Shown here piece after piece: positions 49,224 through 62,145 of a DNA stretch of 64,000 nucleotides. The notes beneath the pieces were generated by a model. The model was not told where the DNA came from. It did not search any database and worked only from the letters and a program-made list of their open reading frames with translations. The translations under genes were made by a program, and so were the position numbers. The DNA is taken from contig NC_079876.1 of NCBI RefSeq assembly GCF_029227915.1, positions 34,579,828 to 34,643,827 of the forward strand. Reading direction: 5' to 3'. The stretch is from Hydractinia symbiolongicarpus. Its lineage: Eukaryota; Cnidaria; Hydrozoa; Anthoathecata; Hydractiniidae. Each line of letters opens with the position of its first letter. Within the stretch, counting starts at the first letter, position 1.

Positions 49224-51447
49224 TTGTTAAAAGCGATGCAACCTAGTAATAACAAAAAAATATCGCTAAATACATGTTGGTACGAATATGTGACAAAACC
49301 GTTGAAACTCAAACGGACTGACACCGTTAGAAAGTCAATGAAATGTAGTTTTTGAAACTCGCGCTATCTCGTCAGCGCGCGATAACGGCTAGGATTGGTC
49401 CCACAGTAAAGAATGACATATTTATCTAAATTTTTAAATGAAGCGCTACCACAGAGACCAGTGTAATCGCTAAGTTTTGGCAATCATGTCAAATTAAGAA
49501 AAATGTTATTTCTTGGAGTCCAAATGTCTCCTTTATCACATTTATTAGGTGACAGTCCAAAGTTAGTTCAATTAAGTCCCACAGTCAATCGTTTCATAGT
49601 TAAAAGCGATGCAACCTAGTAATATTAGAAAAATATTGCTAAATACATGTTGGTACGAATATGTGACCAAACCGTTGTAACTGGAGGGGACTGACACCGT
49701 TAGAAAGTCAATGAAATGTAGTTTTTGAAACTGTCGCTATTTCTTCAACGCGCGATAACCCATAGGATTAGTCCCACAGTAAAGAATGACTTAGTTATCT
49801 AAGTTTTAGCGCTACCACAGCGCCCAGTGTAATCGCTGACTTCCGGCAATCACGTCAAGTTAAGAAGAATGTTATTTCTTGGAGTCCAATTGTCTCCTTT
49901 ATCACATTTATCAGGTGACAGTCCAAAGTTAGTTCAATTAAGTCCCAGAGTCAATCGTTTCATAGTTAAAAGCGATGCAACCTTGTAATATCACAAAAAT
50001 ATCGCTTAATACATGTTTGCACGAATATGTGACATAACCGTTGTAACTCAAACGGACAGACACCATTAGAAAGTCAATGAAATGTAGTTTTTGAAACTGT
50101 CGCTATTTCTTCAGCGCGCGATAACGGCTAGGATTGGTCCCACAGTAAAGAATGACTTATTTATCTAAGTTTTTAAATGAAGCGCTACCACAGAGACCAG
50201 TGTAATCGCTAACTTTTGGCAATCATGTCAAATTAAGAAGAATGTTATTTCTTGGAGTCCAATTGTCTCCTTTATCACATTTATCAGGTGACAGTCCAAA
50301 GTTAGTTCAAATAAGTCCCACAGTCATTCGTTTCATAGTTAAGAGCGATGCAACCTAGTAATATTAGAAGAATATTGCTAAATACATGTTGGTACGAATA
50401 TGTGACCAAACCGTTGTAACTGAAAGGGACTGACACTGTTAGAAAGTCAATGAAATGTAGTTTTTGAAACTGTCGCTATTTCTTCAGCGCGCGATAACGG
50501 ATAGGATTGCTCCCACAGTAAAGAATGACTTATTTATCTAAATTTTTAAATGAAGCGCTACCACAGCACCCAGTGCAATCGCTGAGTTCCGGCAATCACG
50601 TCAAATTAAGAAGAATGTTATTTCTTGGAGTCCAATTGACTCATTTATCACATTTATCAGGTGACAGTCCAAAGTTAGTTCAATTAAGTCCCACAGTCAA
50701 TCGTTCCATAGTTAAAAGCGATGCAACCTAGTAATATCACAAAAATATCGCTAAATACATGTTTGTACGAATATGTGACCTAACCGTTGTAACTCAAACG
50801 GACAGACACCGTTAGAAAGTCAATGAAATGTAGTTTTTGAAACTCGCGCTATCTCCTCAGCGCGCGATAACGGCTAGGATTGGTCCCACAGTAAAGAATG
50901 ACATATTTATCTAAATTTTTAAATGAAGCGCTACCACAGAGACCAGTGTAATCGCTAAGTTTTGGCAATCATGTCAAATTAAGAAGAGTGTTATTTCTTG
51001 GAGTCCAATTGTCTCCTTCATCACATTTATTAGGTGACAGTCCAAAGTTAGTGCAATTAAGTCCCACAGTCAATCGTTTCATAGTTAAAAGCGATGCAAC
51101 CTAGTAATATTAGAAAAATATTGCTAAATACATGTTGGTACGAATATGTGACCAAACCGTTGTAACTGGAGGGGACTGACACCGTTAGAAAGTCAATGAA
51201 ATGTAGTTTTTGAAACTGTCGCTATTTCTTCAACGCGCGATAACGCATAGGATTAGTCCCACAGTAAAGAATGACTTTGTTATCTAAGTTTTAGCGCTAC
51301 CACAGCGCCCAGTGTAATCGCTGAGTTCCGGCAATCACGTCAAGTTAAGAAGAATGTTATTTCTTGGAGTCCAATTGTCTCCTTTATCACATTTATCAGG
51401 TGACAGTCCAAAGTTAGTTCAATTAAGTCCCACAGTCAATCGTTTCA
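49224..51447. repeat. 6-mer higher-order repeat, copy 1 (2224 bp)
   Basis: Six monomers are repeated directly to the right at an offset of 2224 bp. Markers: CTAGTAATAACAAAAAAATA at about 49241 and 51465, the rare AACTGGAGGGGAC, CAACGCGCGATAACCCATAGG, ATGTTTGCACG, and CATTCGTTTC with GTTAAGAGCG. The unit is shorter than six full monomers because two members carry the 7-bp shortened CTAAGTTTTAGCGC end (near 49800 and 51290). A 68-codon open frame at 50525-50731 and its equivalent at 52749-52955 are duplicated by this event and have no coding features. Confidence 0.92.
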
Positions 51448-53671
51448 TTGTTAAAAGCGATGCAACCTAGTAATAACAAAAAAATATCGCTAAATACATG
51501 TTGGTACGAATATGTGACAAAACCGTTGAAACTCAAACGGACTGACACCGTTAGAAAGTCAATGAAATGTAGTTTTTGAAACTCGCGCTATCTCGTCAGC
51601 GCGCGATAACGGCTAGGATTGGTCCCACAGTAAAGAATGACATATTTATCTAAATTTTTAAATGAAGCGCTACCACAGAGACCAGTGTAATCGCTAAGTT
51701 TTGGCAATCATGTCAAATTAAGAAAAATGTTATTTCTTGGAGTCCAAATGTCTCCTTTATCACATTTATTAGGTGACAGTCCAAAGTTAGTTCAATTAAG
51801 TCCCACAGTCAATCGTTTCATAGTTAAAAGCGATGCAACCTAGTAATATTAGAAAAATATTGCTAAATACATGTTGGTACGAATATGTGACCAAACCGTT
51901 GTAACTGGAGGGGACTGACACCGTTAGAAAGTCAATGAAATGTAGTTTTTGAAACTGTCGCTATTTCTTCAACGCGCGATAACCCATAGGATTAGTCCCA
52001 CAGTAAAGAATGACTTAGTTATCTAAGTTTTAGCGCTACCACAGCGCCCAGTGTAATCGCTGACTTCCGGCAATCACGTCAAGTTAAGAAGAATGTTATT
52101 TCTTGGAGTCCAATTGTCTCCTTTATCACATTTATCAGGTGACAGTCCAAAGTTAGTTCAATTAAGTCCCAGAGTCAATCGTTTCATAGTTAAAAGCGAT
52201 GCAACCTTGTAATATCACAAAAATATCGCTTAATACATGTTTGCACGAATATGTGACATAACCGTTGTAACTCAAACGGACAGACACCATTAGAAAGTCA
52301 ATGAAATGTAGTTTTTGAAACTGTCGCTATTTCTTCAGCGCGCGATAACGGCTAGGATTGGTCCCACAGTAAAGAATGACTTATTTATCTAAGTTTTTAA
52401 ATGAAGCGCTACCACAGAGACCAGTGTAATCGCTAACTTTTGGCAATCATGTCAAATTAAGAAGAATGTTATTTCTTGGAGTCCAATTGTCTCCTTTATC
52501 ACATTTATCAGGTGACAGTCCAAAGTTAGTTCCAATAAGTCCCACAGTCATTCGTTTCATAGTTAAGAGCGATGCAACCTAGTAATATTAGAAGAATATT
52601 GCTAAATACATGTTGGTACGAATATGTGACCAAACCGTTGTAACTGAAAGGGACTGACTCTGTTAGAAAGTCAATGAAATGTAGTTTTTGAAACTGTCGC
52701 TATTTCTTCAGCGCGCGATAACGGATAGGATTGCTCCCACAGTAAAGAATGACTTATTTATCTAAATTTTTAAATGAAGCGCTACCACAGCGCCCAGTGC
52801 AATCGCTGAGTTCCGGCAATCACGTCAAATTAAGAAGAATGTTATTTCTTGGAGTCCAATTGTCTCATTTATCACATTTATCAGGTGACAGTCCAAAGTT
52901 AGTTCAATTAAGTCCCACAGTCAATCGTTCCATAGTTAAAAGCGATGCAACCTAGTAATATCACAAAAATATCGCTAAATACATGTTTGTACGAATATGT
53001 GACCTAACCGTTGTAACTCAAACGGACAGACACCGTTAGAAAGTCAATGAAATGTAGTTTTTGAAACTCGCGCTATCTCCTCAGCGCGCGATAACGGCTA
53101 GGATTGGTCCCACAGTAAAGAATGACATATTTATCTAAATTTTTAAATGAAGCGCTACCACAGAGACCAGTGTAATCGCTAAGTTTTGGCAATCATGTCA
53201 AATTAAGAAGAGTGTTATTTCTTGGAGTCCAATTGTCTCCTTCATCACATTTATTAGGTGACAGTCCAAAGTTAGTGCAATTAAGTCCCACAGTCAATCG
53301 TTTCATAGTTAAAAGCGATGCAACCTAGTAATATTAGAAAAATATTGCTAAATACATGTTGGTACGAATATGTGACCAAACCGTTGTAACTGGAGGGGAC
53401 TGACACCGTTAGAAAGTCAATGAAATGTAGTTTTTGAAACTGTCGCTATTTCTTCAACGCGCGATAACGCATAGGATTAGTCCCACAGTAAAGAATGACT
53501 TTGTTATCTAAGTTTTAGCGCTACCACAGCGCCCAGTGTAATCGCTGAGTTCCGGCAATCACGTCAAGTTAAGAAGAATGTTATTTCTTGGAGTCCAATT
53601 GTCTCCTTTATCACATTTATCAGGTGACAGTCCAAAGTTAGTTCAATTAAGTCCCACAGTCAATCGTTTCA
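51448..53671. repeat. 6-mer higher-order repeat, copy 2 (2224 bp)
   Basis: This is the second copy of the preceding block with very few differences: AGTTCCAATAAG here against AGTTCAAATAAG, GACTCTG here against GACACTG, and CAGCGCCCAGTGC here against CAGCACCCAGTGC. The match ends near 53671, where TTTCATAGTTAAAAGCG leads into a CACAAAAATATCG monomer. Confidence 0.92.
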
Positions 53672-54034
53672 TAGTTAAAAGCGATGCAACCTAGTAATAT
53701 CACAAAAATATCGCTTAATACATGTTTGTACGAATATGTGACCTAACCGTTGTAACTCAAACGGACAGACACCGTTAGAAAGTCAATAAAATGTAGTTTT
53801 TGAAACTGTCGCTATTTCTTCAGCGCGCGATAACGGCTAGGATTGGTCCCACAGTAAAGAATGTCTTATTTATCTAAGTTTTTAAATGACGCGCTACCAC
53901 AGAGACCAGTGTAATCGCTAAGTTTTGGCAATCATGTCAAATTAAGAAGAATGTTATTTCTTGGAGTCCAATTGTCTCCTTTATCACATTTATCAGGTGA
54001 CAGTCCAAAGTTAGTTCAATTAAGTCCCACAGTC
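53672..54034. repeat. Single bridging monomer
   Basis: About one monomer links the 2224-bp block to the 2-mer and 4-mer blocks on the right. It carries CGCTTAATACATG and AATGTCTTATTTATC variants. No gene or other element is present. Confidence 0.8.
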
Positions 54035-54780
54035 ATTCGTTTCATAGTTAAGAGCGATGCAACCTTGTAATATTAGAAAAATATTGCTAAATACATGTTG
54101 GTACGAATATGTGACCAAACCGTTGTAACTGAAATGGACTGACACTGTTAGAAAGTCAATGAAATGTAGTTTTTGAAACTGTCGCTATTTCTTCAGCGCG
54201 CGATAACGGATAGGATTGGTCCCACAGTAAAAAATGACTTATTTATCTAAATTTTTAAATGAAGCGCTACCACAGCGCCCAGTGTAATCGGTGAGTTCCG
54301 GCAATCACGTCAAATTAAGAAGAATGTTATTTCTTGGAGTCCAATTGTCTCCTTTATCACATTTATCAGGTGACAGTCCAAAGTTAGTTCAATTAAGTCC
54401 CACAGTCAATCGTTCCATAGTAAAAAGCGATGCAACCTAGTAATATCACAAAAATATCGCTAAATACATGTTTGTACGAATATGTGACCTAACCGTTGTA
54501 ACTCAAACGGACAGACACCGTTAGAAAGTCAATGAAATGTAGTTTTTGAAACTGTCGCTATATCTTCAGTGCGCGATAACGGATAGGATTAGTCCCACAG
54601 TAAAGAATGACTTATTTATCTAAATTTTTAAATGAAGCGCTACCACAGCGCCCAGTGTAATCGCTGAGTTCCGGCAATCACGTAAAATTAAGAAGAATGT
54701 TATTTCTTAGAGTCCAATTGTCTCATTTATCACATTTATTAGATCACAGTCCAAAGTTAGTTCAATTAAGTCCCACAGTC
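54035..54780. repeat. 2-mer repeat unit (746 bp)
   Basis: The pair starting at ATTCGTTTCATAGTTAAGAG is closely matched by 54781-55526. Shared markers are GTAATCGGTGAG (near 54282 and 55028), CGTTCCATAGTAAAAAGCG and TTCAGTGCGCGATAACGG. The second pair has GATGCGACCTTG where this one has GATGCAACCTTG, and further on ACGTCAACTTAAG where this one has ACGTAAAATTAAG. Confidence 0.85.
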
Positions 54781-56272
54781 ATTCGTTTCATAGTTAAGAG
54801 CGATGCGACCTTGTAATATTAGAAAAATATTGCTAAATACATGTTGGTACGAATATGTGACCAAACCGTTGTAACTGAAATGGACTGACACTGTTAGAAA
54901 GTCAATGAAATGTAGTTTTTGAAACTGTCGCTATTTCTTCAGCGCGCGATAACGGATAGGATTGGTCCCACAGTAAAAAATGACTTATTTATCTAAATTT
55001 TTAAATGAAGCGCTACCACAGCGCCCAGTGTAATCGGTGAGTTCCGGCAATCACGTCAAATTAAGAAGAATGTTATTTCTTGGAGTCCAATTGTCTCCTT
55101 TATCACATTTATCAGGTGACAGTCCAAAGTTAGTTCAATTAAGTCCCACAGTCAATCGTTCCATAGTAAAAAGCGATGCAACCTAGTAATATCACAAAAA
55201 TATCGCTAAATACATGTTTGTACGAATATGTGACCTAACCGTTGTAACTCAAACGGACAGACACCGTTAGAAAGTCAATGAAATGTAGTTTTTGAAACTG
55301 TCGCTATTTCTTCAGTGCGCGATAACGGATAGGATTAGTCCCACAGTAAAGAATGACTTATTTATCTAAATTTTTAAATGAAGCGCTACCACAGCGCCCA
55401 GTGTAATCGCTGAGTTCCGGCAATCACGTCAACTTAAGAAGAATGTTATTTCTTAGAGTCCAATTGTCTCATTTATCACATTTATTAGATCACAGTCCAA
55501 AGTTAGTTCAATTAAGTCCCACAGTCAATCGTTTCACTTTTAAAAGCGATGCAACCTAGTAATATCAGATAAATATCGCTAAATACATGTTGGTACGAAT
55601 ATGTGACCCAAACGTTGTAACTCAAACGGATTGATACTGTCAGAAAGTCAATGAAATGTAGTTTTTGAAACTGTCGCTATTTCTTCAGCGCGCGATAACG
55701 GATAGGATTGGTCCCACAGTAAAGAATGACTTATTTATCTAAACTCTTAAATGAAGCGCTACCACAGCGGCCAGTGTAATCGCTGAGTTCCGGCAATCAC
55801 GTCAAATTAAGAAGAATGTTATTTCTTGAAGTCCAATTGTCTCATTTTTCACATTTATCAGGTCACAGTCCAAAGTTAGTTCAATTAAGTCCCACAGTCA
55901 ATCGTTTCATAGTTAAAAGCGATGCAACCTAGTATTATCCGAAAAATATCGCTAAATACATGTTTGTACGAATATGTGACCCAATCGTTGTAACACAAAC
56001 GGACTGACACCGTTAGAAAGTCAATGAAATGTAGTTTTTGAAACTGTCGCTATTTTTTCAGCGCGCGATAACGGATAGGATTGGTCCCACAGTAAAGAAT
56101 GACTTATTTATCTAAATTTTCAAATGAAGCGCCACCACAGCGCCCAGTGTAATCGCTGAGTTCCGGCAATCACGTCAAATTAAGAAGAATGTTATTTCTT
56201 GGAGTCCAATTGTCTCATTTATCACATTTATCAGGTGACAGTCCAAAGTTAGTTCAATTAAGTCCCACAGTC
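54781..56272. repeat. 4-mer higher-order repeat, copy 1 (1492 bp)
   Basis: This block is exactly repeated from 56273. Markers at an offset of 1492 include GATGCGACCTTG, ACGTCAACTTAAG, CACTTTTAAAAGCG, GATACTGTCAGAAAG, GTATTATCCGAAAAATATCG (55932 and 57424) and GCGCCACCACAGCGCCC. I saw no difference between the copies in the parts compared until the block ends. The first half is itself a version of the 746-bp 2-mer. Confidence 0.92.
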
Positions 56273-57764
56273 ATTCGTTTCATAGTTAAGAGCGATGCGA
56301 CCTTGTAATATTAGAAAAATATTGCTAAATACATGTTGGTACGAATATGTGACCAAACCGTTGTAACTGAAATGGACTGACACTGTTAGAAAGTCAATGA
56401 AATGTAGTTTTTGAAACTGTCGCTATTTCTTCAGCGCGCGATAACGGATAGGATTGGTCCCACAGTAAAAAATGACTTATTTATCTAAATTTTTAAATGA
56501 AGCGCTACCACAGCGCCCAGTGTAATCGGTGAGTTCCGGCAATCACGTCAAATTAAGAAGAATGTTATTTCTTGGAGTCCAATTGTCTCCTTTATCACAT
56601 TTATCAGGTGACAGTCCAAAGTTAGTTCAATTAAGTCCCACAGTCAATCGTTCCATAGTAAAAAGCGATGCAACCTAGTAATATCACAAAAATATCGCTA
56701 AATACATGTTTGTACGAATATGTGACCTAACCGTTGTAACTCAAACGGACAGACACCGTTAGAAAGTCAATGAAATGTAGTTTTTGAAACTGTCGCTATT
56801 TCTTCAGTGCGCGATAACGGATAGGATTAGTCCCACAGTAAAGAATGACTTATTTATCTAAATTTTTAAATGAAGCGCTACCACAGCGCCCAGTGTAATC
56901 GCTGAGTTCCGGCAATCACGTCAACTTAAGAAGAATGTTATTTCTTAGAGTCCAATTGTCTCATTTATCACATTTATTAGATCACAGTCCAAAGTTAGTT
57001 CAATTAAGTCCCACAGTCAATCGTTTCACTTTTAAAAGCGATGCAACCTAGTAATATCAGATAAATATCGCTAAATACATGTTGGTACGAATATGTGACC
57101 CAAACGTTGTAACTCAAACGGATTGATACTGTCAGAAAGTCAATGAAATGTAGTTTTTGAAACTGTCGCTATTTCTTCAGCGCGCGATAACGGATAGGAT
57201 TGGTCCCACAGTAAAGAATGACTTATTTATCTAAACTCTTAAATGAAGCGCTACCACAGCGGCCAGTGTAATCGCTGAGTTCCGGCAATCACGTCAAATT
57301 AAGAAGAATGTTATTTCTTGAAGTCCAATTGTCTCATTTTTCACATTTATCAGGTCACAGTCCAAAGTTAGTTCAATTAAGTCCCACAGTCAATCGTTTC
57401 ATAGTTAAAAGCGATGCAACCTAGTATTATCCGAAAAATATCGCTAAATACATGTTTGTACGAATATGTGACCCAATCGTTGTAACACAAACGGACTGAC
57501 ACCGTTAGAAAGTCAATGAAATGTAGTTTTTGAAACTGTCGCTATTTTTTCAGCGCGCGATAACGGATAGGATTGGTCCCACAGTAAAGAATGACTTATT
57601 TATCTAAATTTTCAAATGAAGCGCCACCACAGCGCCCAGTGTAATCGCTGAGTTCCGGCAATCACGTCAAATTAAGAAGAATGTTATTTCTTGGAGTCCA
57701 ATTGTCTCATTTATCACATTTATCAGGTGACAGTCCAAAGTTAGTTCAATTAAGTCCCACAGTC
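56273..57764. repeat. 4-mer higher-order repeat, copy 2 (1492 bp)
   Basis: This is the second copy of the preceding block, ending at the next CATTCGTTTCATAGTTAAGAG. The following monomer then differs (GATGCAACCTAGTAAGATTAG). It appears identical or nearly so to copy 1, one of the freshest duplications here unless it is an assembly effect. Confidence 0.92.
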
Positions 57765-58503
57765 ATTCGTTTCATAGTTAAGAGCGATGCAACCTAGTAA
57801 GATTAGAAAAATATTGGTAAATACATGTTGGTACGAATATGTGACCAAACCGTTGTAACTGAAAAGGACTGACACTGTTAGAAAGTCAATGAAATGTAGT
57901 TTTTGAAACTGTCGCTATTTCTTCAGCGCGCGATAACGGATAGGATTGGTCCCACAGTAAAGAATGACTTAGTTATCTAAGTTTTAGCGCTACCACAGCG
58001 CCCTGTGTAATCGCTGAGTTCCGGCAATCACGTCAAGTTAAGAAGAATGTTATTTCTTGGTGTCCAATTGTCTCATTTATCACATTTATCAGGTGACAGT
58101 CCAAAGTTAGTTCAATTACGTCCCACAGTCAATCGTTTCATAGTTAAAAACGATGCAACCTATTAATATCACAAAATTATCGCTTAATACATGTTTGTAC
58201 GAATATGTTACCTAACCGTTGTAACTCAAACGGACAGACACCGTTAGAAAGTCAATGAAATGTAGTTTTTGAAACTGTCGCTATTTCTTCAGTGCGCGAT
58301 AACGGATAGGATTAGTCCCACAGTAAAGAATGACTTATTTATCTAAATTTTTAAATGAAGCGCTACCACAGCGCCCAGTGTAATCGCTGAGTTCCGGCAA
58401 TCACGTAAAATTAAGAAGAATGTTATTTCTTAGAGTCCAATTGTCTCATTTATCACATTTATTAGATCACAGTCCAAAGTTAGTTCAATTAAGTCCCACA
58501 GTC
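57765..58503. repeat. Two-monomer segment including a 7-bp-shortened unit
   Basis: The spacing of the CATTCG marker across this part is 739 bp rather than 746, because one unit has the CTAAGTTTTAGCGC end (near 57977). It also introduces the TTCTTGGTGTCC, ATTACGTCCCACAG and CCTATTAATATCAC set, which returns at 60.67 and 61.04 kb. Confidence 0.82.
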
Positions 58504-59622
58504 ATTCGTTTCATAGTTAAGAGCGATGCAACCTTGTAATATTAGAAAAATATTGCTAAATACATGTTGGTACGAATATGTGACCAAACCGTTGTAACTG
58601 AAATGGACTGACACTGTTAGAAAGTCAATGAAATGTAGTTTTTGAAACTGTCGCTATTTCTTCAGCGCGCGATAACGGATAGGATTGGTCCCACAGTAAA
58701 AAATGACTTATTTATCTAAATTTTTAAATGAAGCGCTACCACAGCGCCCAGTGTAATCGGTGAGTTCCGGCAATCACGTCAAATTAAGAAGAATGTTATT
58801 TCTTGGAGTCCAATTGTCTCCTTTATCACATTTATCAGGTGACAGTCCAAAGTTAGTTCAATTAAGTCCCACAGTCTATCGTTCCATAGTAAAAAGCGAT
58901 GCAACCTAGTAATATCACAAAAATATCGCTAAATACATGTTTGTACGAATATGTGACCTAACCGTTGTAACTCAAACGGAAAGACACCGTTAGAAAGTCA
59001 ATGAAATGTAGTTTTTGAAACTGTCGCTATTTCTTCAGTGCGCGATAACGGATAGGATTAGTCCCACAGTAAAGAATGACTTATTTATCTAAATTTTTAA
59101 ATGAAGCGCTACCACAGCGCCCAGTGTAATCGCTGAGTTCCGGCAATCACGTCAACTTAAGAAGAATGTTTTTTCTTAGAGTCCAATTGTCTCATTTATC
59201 ACATTTATTAGATCACAGTCCAAAGTTAGTTCAATTAAGTCCCACAGTCAATCGTTTCACTTTTAAAAGCGATGCAACCTAGTATTATCCGAAAAATATC
59301 GCTAAATACATGTTTGTACGAATATGTGACCCAACCGTTGTAACACAAACGGACTGACACCGTTAGAAAGTCAATGAAATGTAGTTTTTGAAACTGTCGC
59401 TATTTCTTCAGTGCGCGATAACGGATAGGATTAGTCCCACAGTAAAGAATGACTTATTTATCTAAATTTTTAAATGAAGCGCTACCACAGCGCCCAGTGT
59501 AATCGCTGAGTTCCGGCAATCACGTAAAATTAAGAAGAATGTTATTTCTTAGAGTCCAATTGTCTCATTTATCACATTTATTAGATCACAGTCCAAAGTT
59601 AGTTCAATTAAGTCCCACAGTC
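58504..59622. repeat. 3-mer higher-order repeat, copy 1 (1119 bp)
   Basis: This block repeats at an offset of 1119 bp. Markers: CAGTCTATCGTTCC (58872 and 59991), AAACGGAAAGACACC, ACGTCAACTTAAGAAG with AATGTTTTTTCTTAG, and GTATTATCCG (59282 and 60401). It is built from the same monomer kinds as the 1492-bp block but with one monomer removed, so it is probably a derivative of it. Confidence 0.91.
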
Positions 59623-60525
59623 ATTCGTTTCATAGTTAAGAGCGATGCAACCTTGTAATATTAGAAAAATATTGCTAAATACATGTTGGTACGAATATGT
59701 GACCAAACCGTTGTAACTGAAATGGACTGACACTGTTAGAAAGTCAATGAAATGTAGTTTTTGAAACTGTCGCTATTTCTTCAGCGCGCGATAACGGATA
59801 GGATTGGTCCCACAGTAAAAAATGACTTATTTATCTAAATTTTTAAATGAAGCGCTACCACAGCGCCCAGTGTAATCGGTGAGTTCCGGCAATCACGTCA
59901 AATTAAGAAGAATGTTATTTCTTGGAGTCCAATTGTCTCCTTTATCACATTTATCAGGTGACAGTCCAAAGTTAGTTCAATTAAGTCCCACAGTCTATCG
60001 TTCCATAGTAAAAAGCGATGCAACCTAGTAATATCACAAAAATATCGCTAAATACATGTTTGTACGAATATGTGACCTAACCGTTGTAACTCAAACGGAA
60101 AGACACCGTTAGAAAGTCAATGAAATGTAGTTTTTGAAACTGTCGCTATTTCTTCAGTGCGCGATAACGGATAGGATTAGTCCCACAGTAAAGAATGACT
60201 TATTTATCTAAATTTTTAAATGAAGCGCTACCACAGCGCCCAGTGTAATCGCTGAGTTCCGGCAATCACGTCAACTTAAGAAGAATGTTTTTTCTTAGAG
60301 TCCAATTGTCTCATTTATCACATTTATTAGATCACAGTCCAAAGTTAGTTCAATTAAGTCCCACAGTCAATCGTTTCACTTTTAAAAGCGATGCAACCTA
60401 GTATTATCCGAAAAATATCGCTAAATACATGTTTGTACGAATATGTGACCCAACCGTTGTAACACAAACGGACTGACACCGTTAGAAAGTCAATGAAATG
60501 TAGTTTTTGAAACTGTCGCTATTTT
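59623..60525. repeat. 3-mer higher-order repeat, copy 2 (incomplete match)
   Basis: This is the second copy of the preceding block. It matches until about 60525, where TATTTTTTCAGCGCGCG replaces TATTTCTTCAGTGCGCG. From there the sequence follows a different monomer kind, close to the one near 56060 and 57550. Confidence 0.9.
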
Positions 60526-62145
60526 TTCAGCGCGCGATAACGGATAGGATTGGTCCCACAGTAAAGAATGACTTATTTATCTAAATTTTCAAATGAAGCG
60601 CTACCACAGCGCCCAGTGTAATCGCTGAGTTCCGGCAATCACGTCAAATTAAGAAGAATGTTATTTCTTGGTGTCCAATTGTCTCATTTATCACATTTAT
60701 CAGGTGACAGTCCAAAGTTAGTTCAATTACGTCCCACAGTCAATCGTTTCATAGTTAAAAACGATGCAACCTATTAATATCACAAAATTATCGCTTAATA
60801 CATGTTTGTACGAATATGTTACCTAACCGTTGTAACTCAAACGGACAGACACCGTTAGAAAGTCAATGAAATGTAGTTTTTTAAACTGTCGCTATTTCTT
60901 CAGCGCGCGATAACGGATAGGATTGGTCCCACAGTAAAGAATGACTTATTTATCTAAATTTTTAAATGAAGCGCTACCACAGAGACCAGTGTAATCGCTG
61001 AGTTCCGGCAATCACGTCAAATTAAGAAGAATGTTATTTCTTGGTGTCCAATTGTCTCATTTATCACATTTATCAGGTGACAGTCCAAAGTTAGTTCAAT
61101 TACGTCCCACAGTCAATCGTTTCATAGTTAAAAACGATGCAACCTATTAATATCACAAAATTATCGCTTAATACATGTTTGTGCGAATATGTTACCTAAC
61201 CGTTGTAACTCAAACGGAAAGACACCGTTAGAAAGTCAATGAAATGTAGTTTTTTAAACTGTCGCTATTTCTTCAGTGCGCGATAACGGCTAGGATTGGT
61301 CCCACAGTAAAAAATGACTTATTTATCTAAATTTTTAAATGAAGCGCTACCACAGAGACCAGTGTAATCGCTAAGTTTCGGCAATCATGTCTAATTAAGA
61401 AGAATGTTATTTCTTGGAGTCCAATTGTCTCCTTTATCACATTTATCAGGTGACAGTCCAAAGTTAGTTTAATTAAGTCCCACAGTCAATCGTTTCATAG
61501 TTAAAAGCGATGCAACCTAGTAATATCACAAAAATATCGCTAAATACATGTTTGTACGAATATGTGACCTAACCGTTGTAACTCAAACGGACAGACACCG
61601 TTAGAAAGTCAATGAAATGTAGTTTTTGAAACTGTCGCTATTTCTTCAGCGCGCGATAACGGATAGGATTGGACCCACAGTAAAGAATGACTTATTTATC
61701 TAAATTTTTAAATGAAGCGCTACCACAGAGACCAGTGTAATCGCTGAGTTCCGGCAATCACGTCAAATTAAGAAGAATGTTATTTCTTGGAGTCCAATTG
61801 TCTCATTTATCACATTTATCAGGTCACAGTCCAAAGTTAGTTCAATTAAGTTCCACAGTCAATCGTTCCATAGTTAAAAGCGATGCAACCTAGTAATATC
61901 AGTTAAATATTGCTAAATACATGTTGGTACGGATATGTGACACAAACGTTGTAACTCAAACGGACTGACATCGTTAGAAAGTCAATGAAATGTAGTTTTT
62001 GAAGATATTGCTACTTCTTCAGCGCGCGCTAACGGCTAAGATTGGTCCCACAGTAAAGAATGACTTTTTTTAGCTTAATTTTTAAATGAAGCGCTACCAC
62101 AGCGCCCAGTGTAATCGCTGAGTTCCGGCAATCACGTCAAATTAA
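60526..62145. repeat. Monomer duplication and transition segment
   Basis: Monomers with TTGGTGTCCAATTG, ATTACGTCCCACAG, AAAACGATGCAACC, CACAAAATTATCG and GTTACCTAACCG occur at about 60671 and 61044, 373 bp apart, and once further left near 58059. One base differs in the GTAC-centred near-palindrome (TTTGTGCG near 61181). The rest to 62145 is ordinary satellite with a return to GCTTAATTTTTAAATG and CACAAACGTTG variants. No gene is present. Confidence 0.83.

Noticed and set aside
50525-50731. Plus-strand open frame of 68 codons, repeated at 52749-52955
   Set aside because: The second copy is explained by the 2224-bp duplication. A GTAATCG to GCAATCG change removes a stop in these copies; other monomers are closed at this point.
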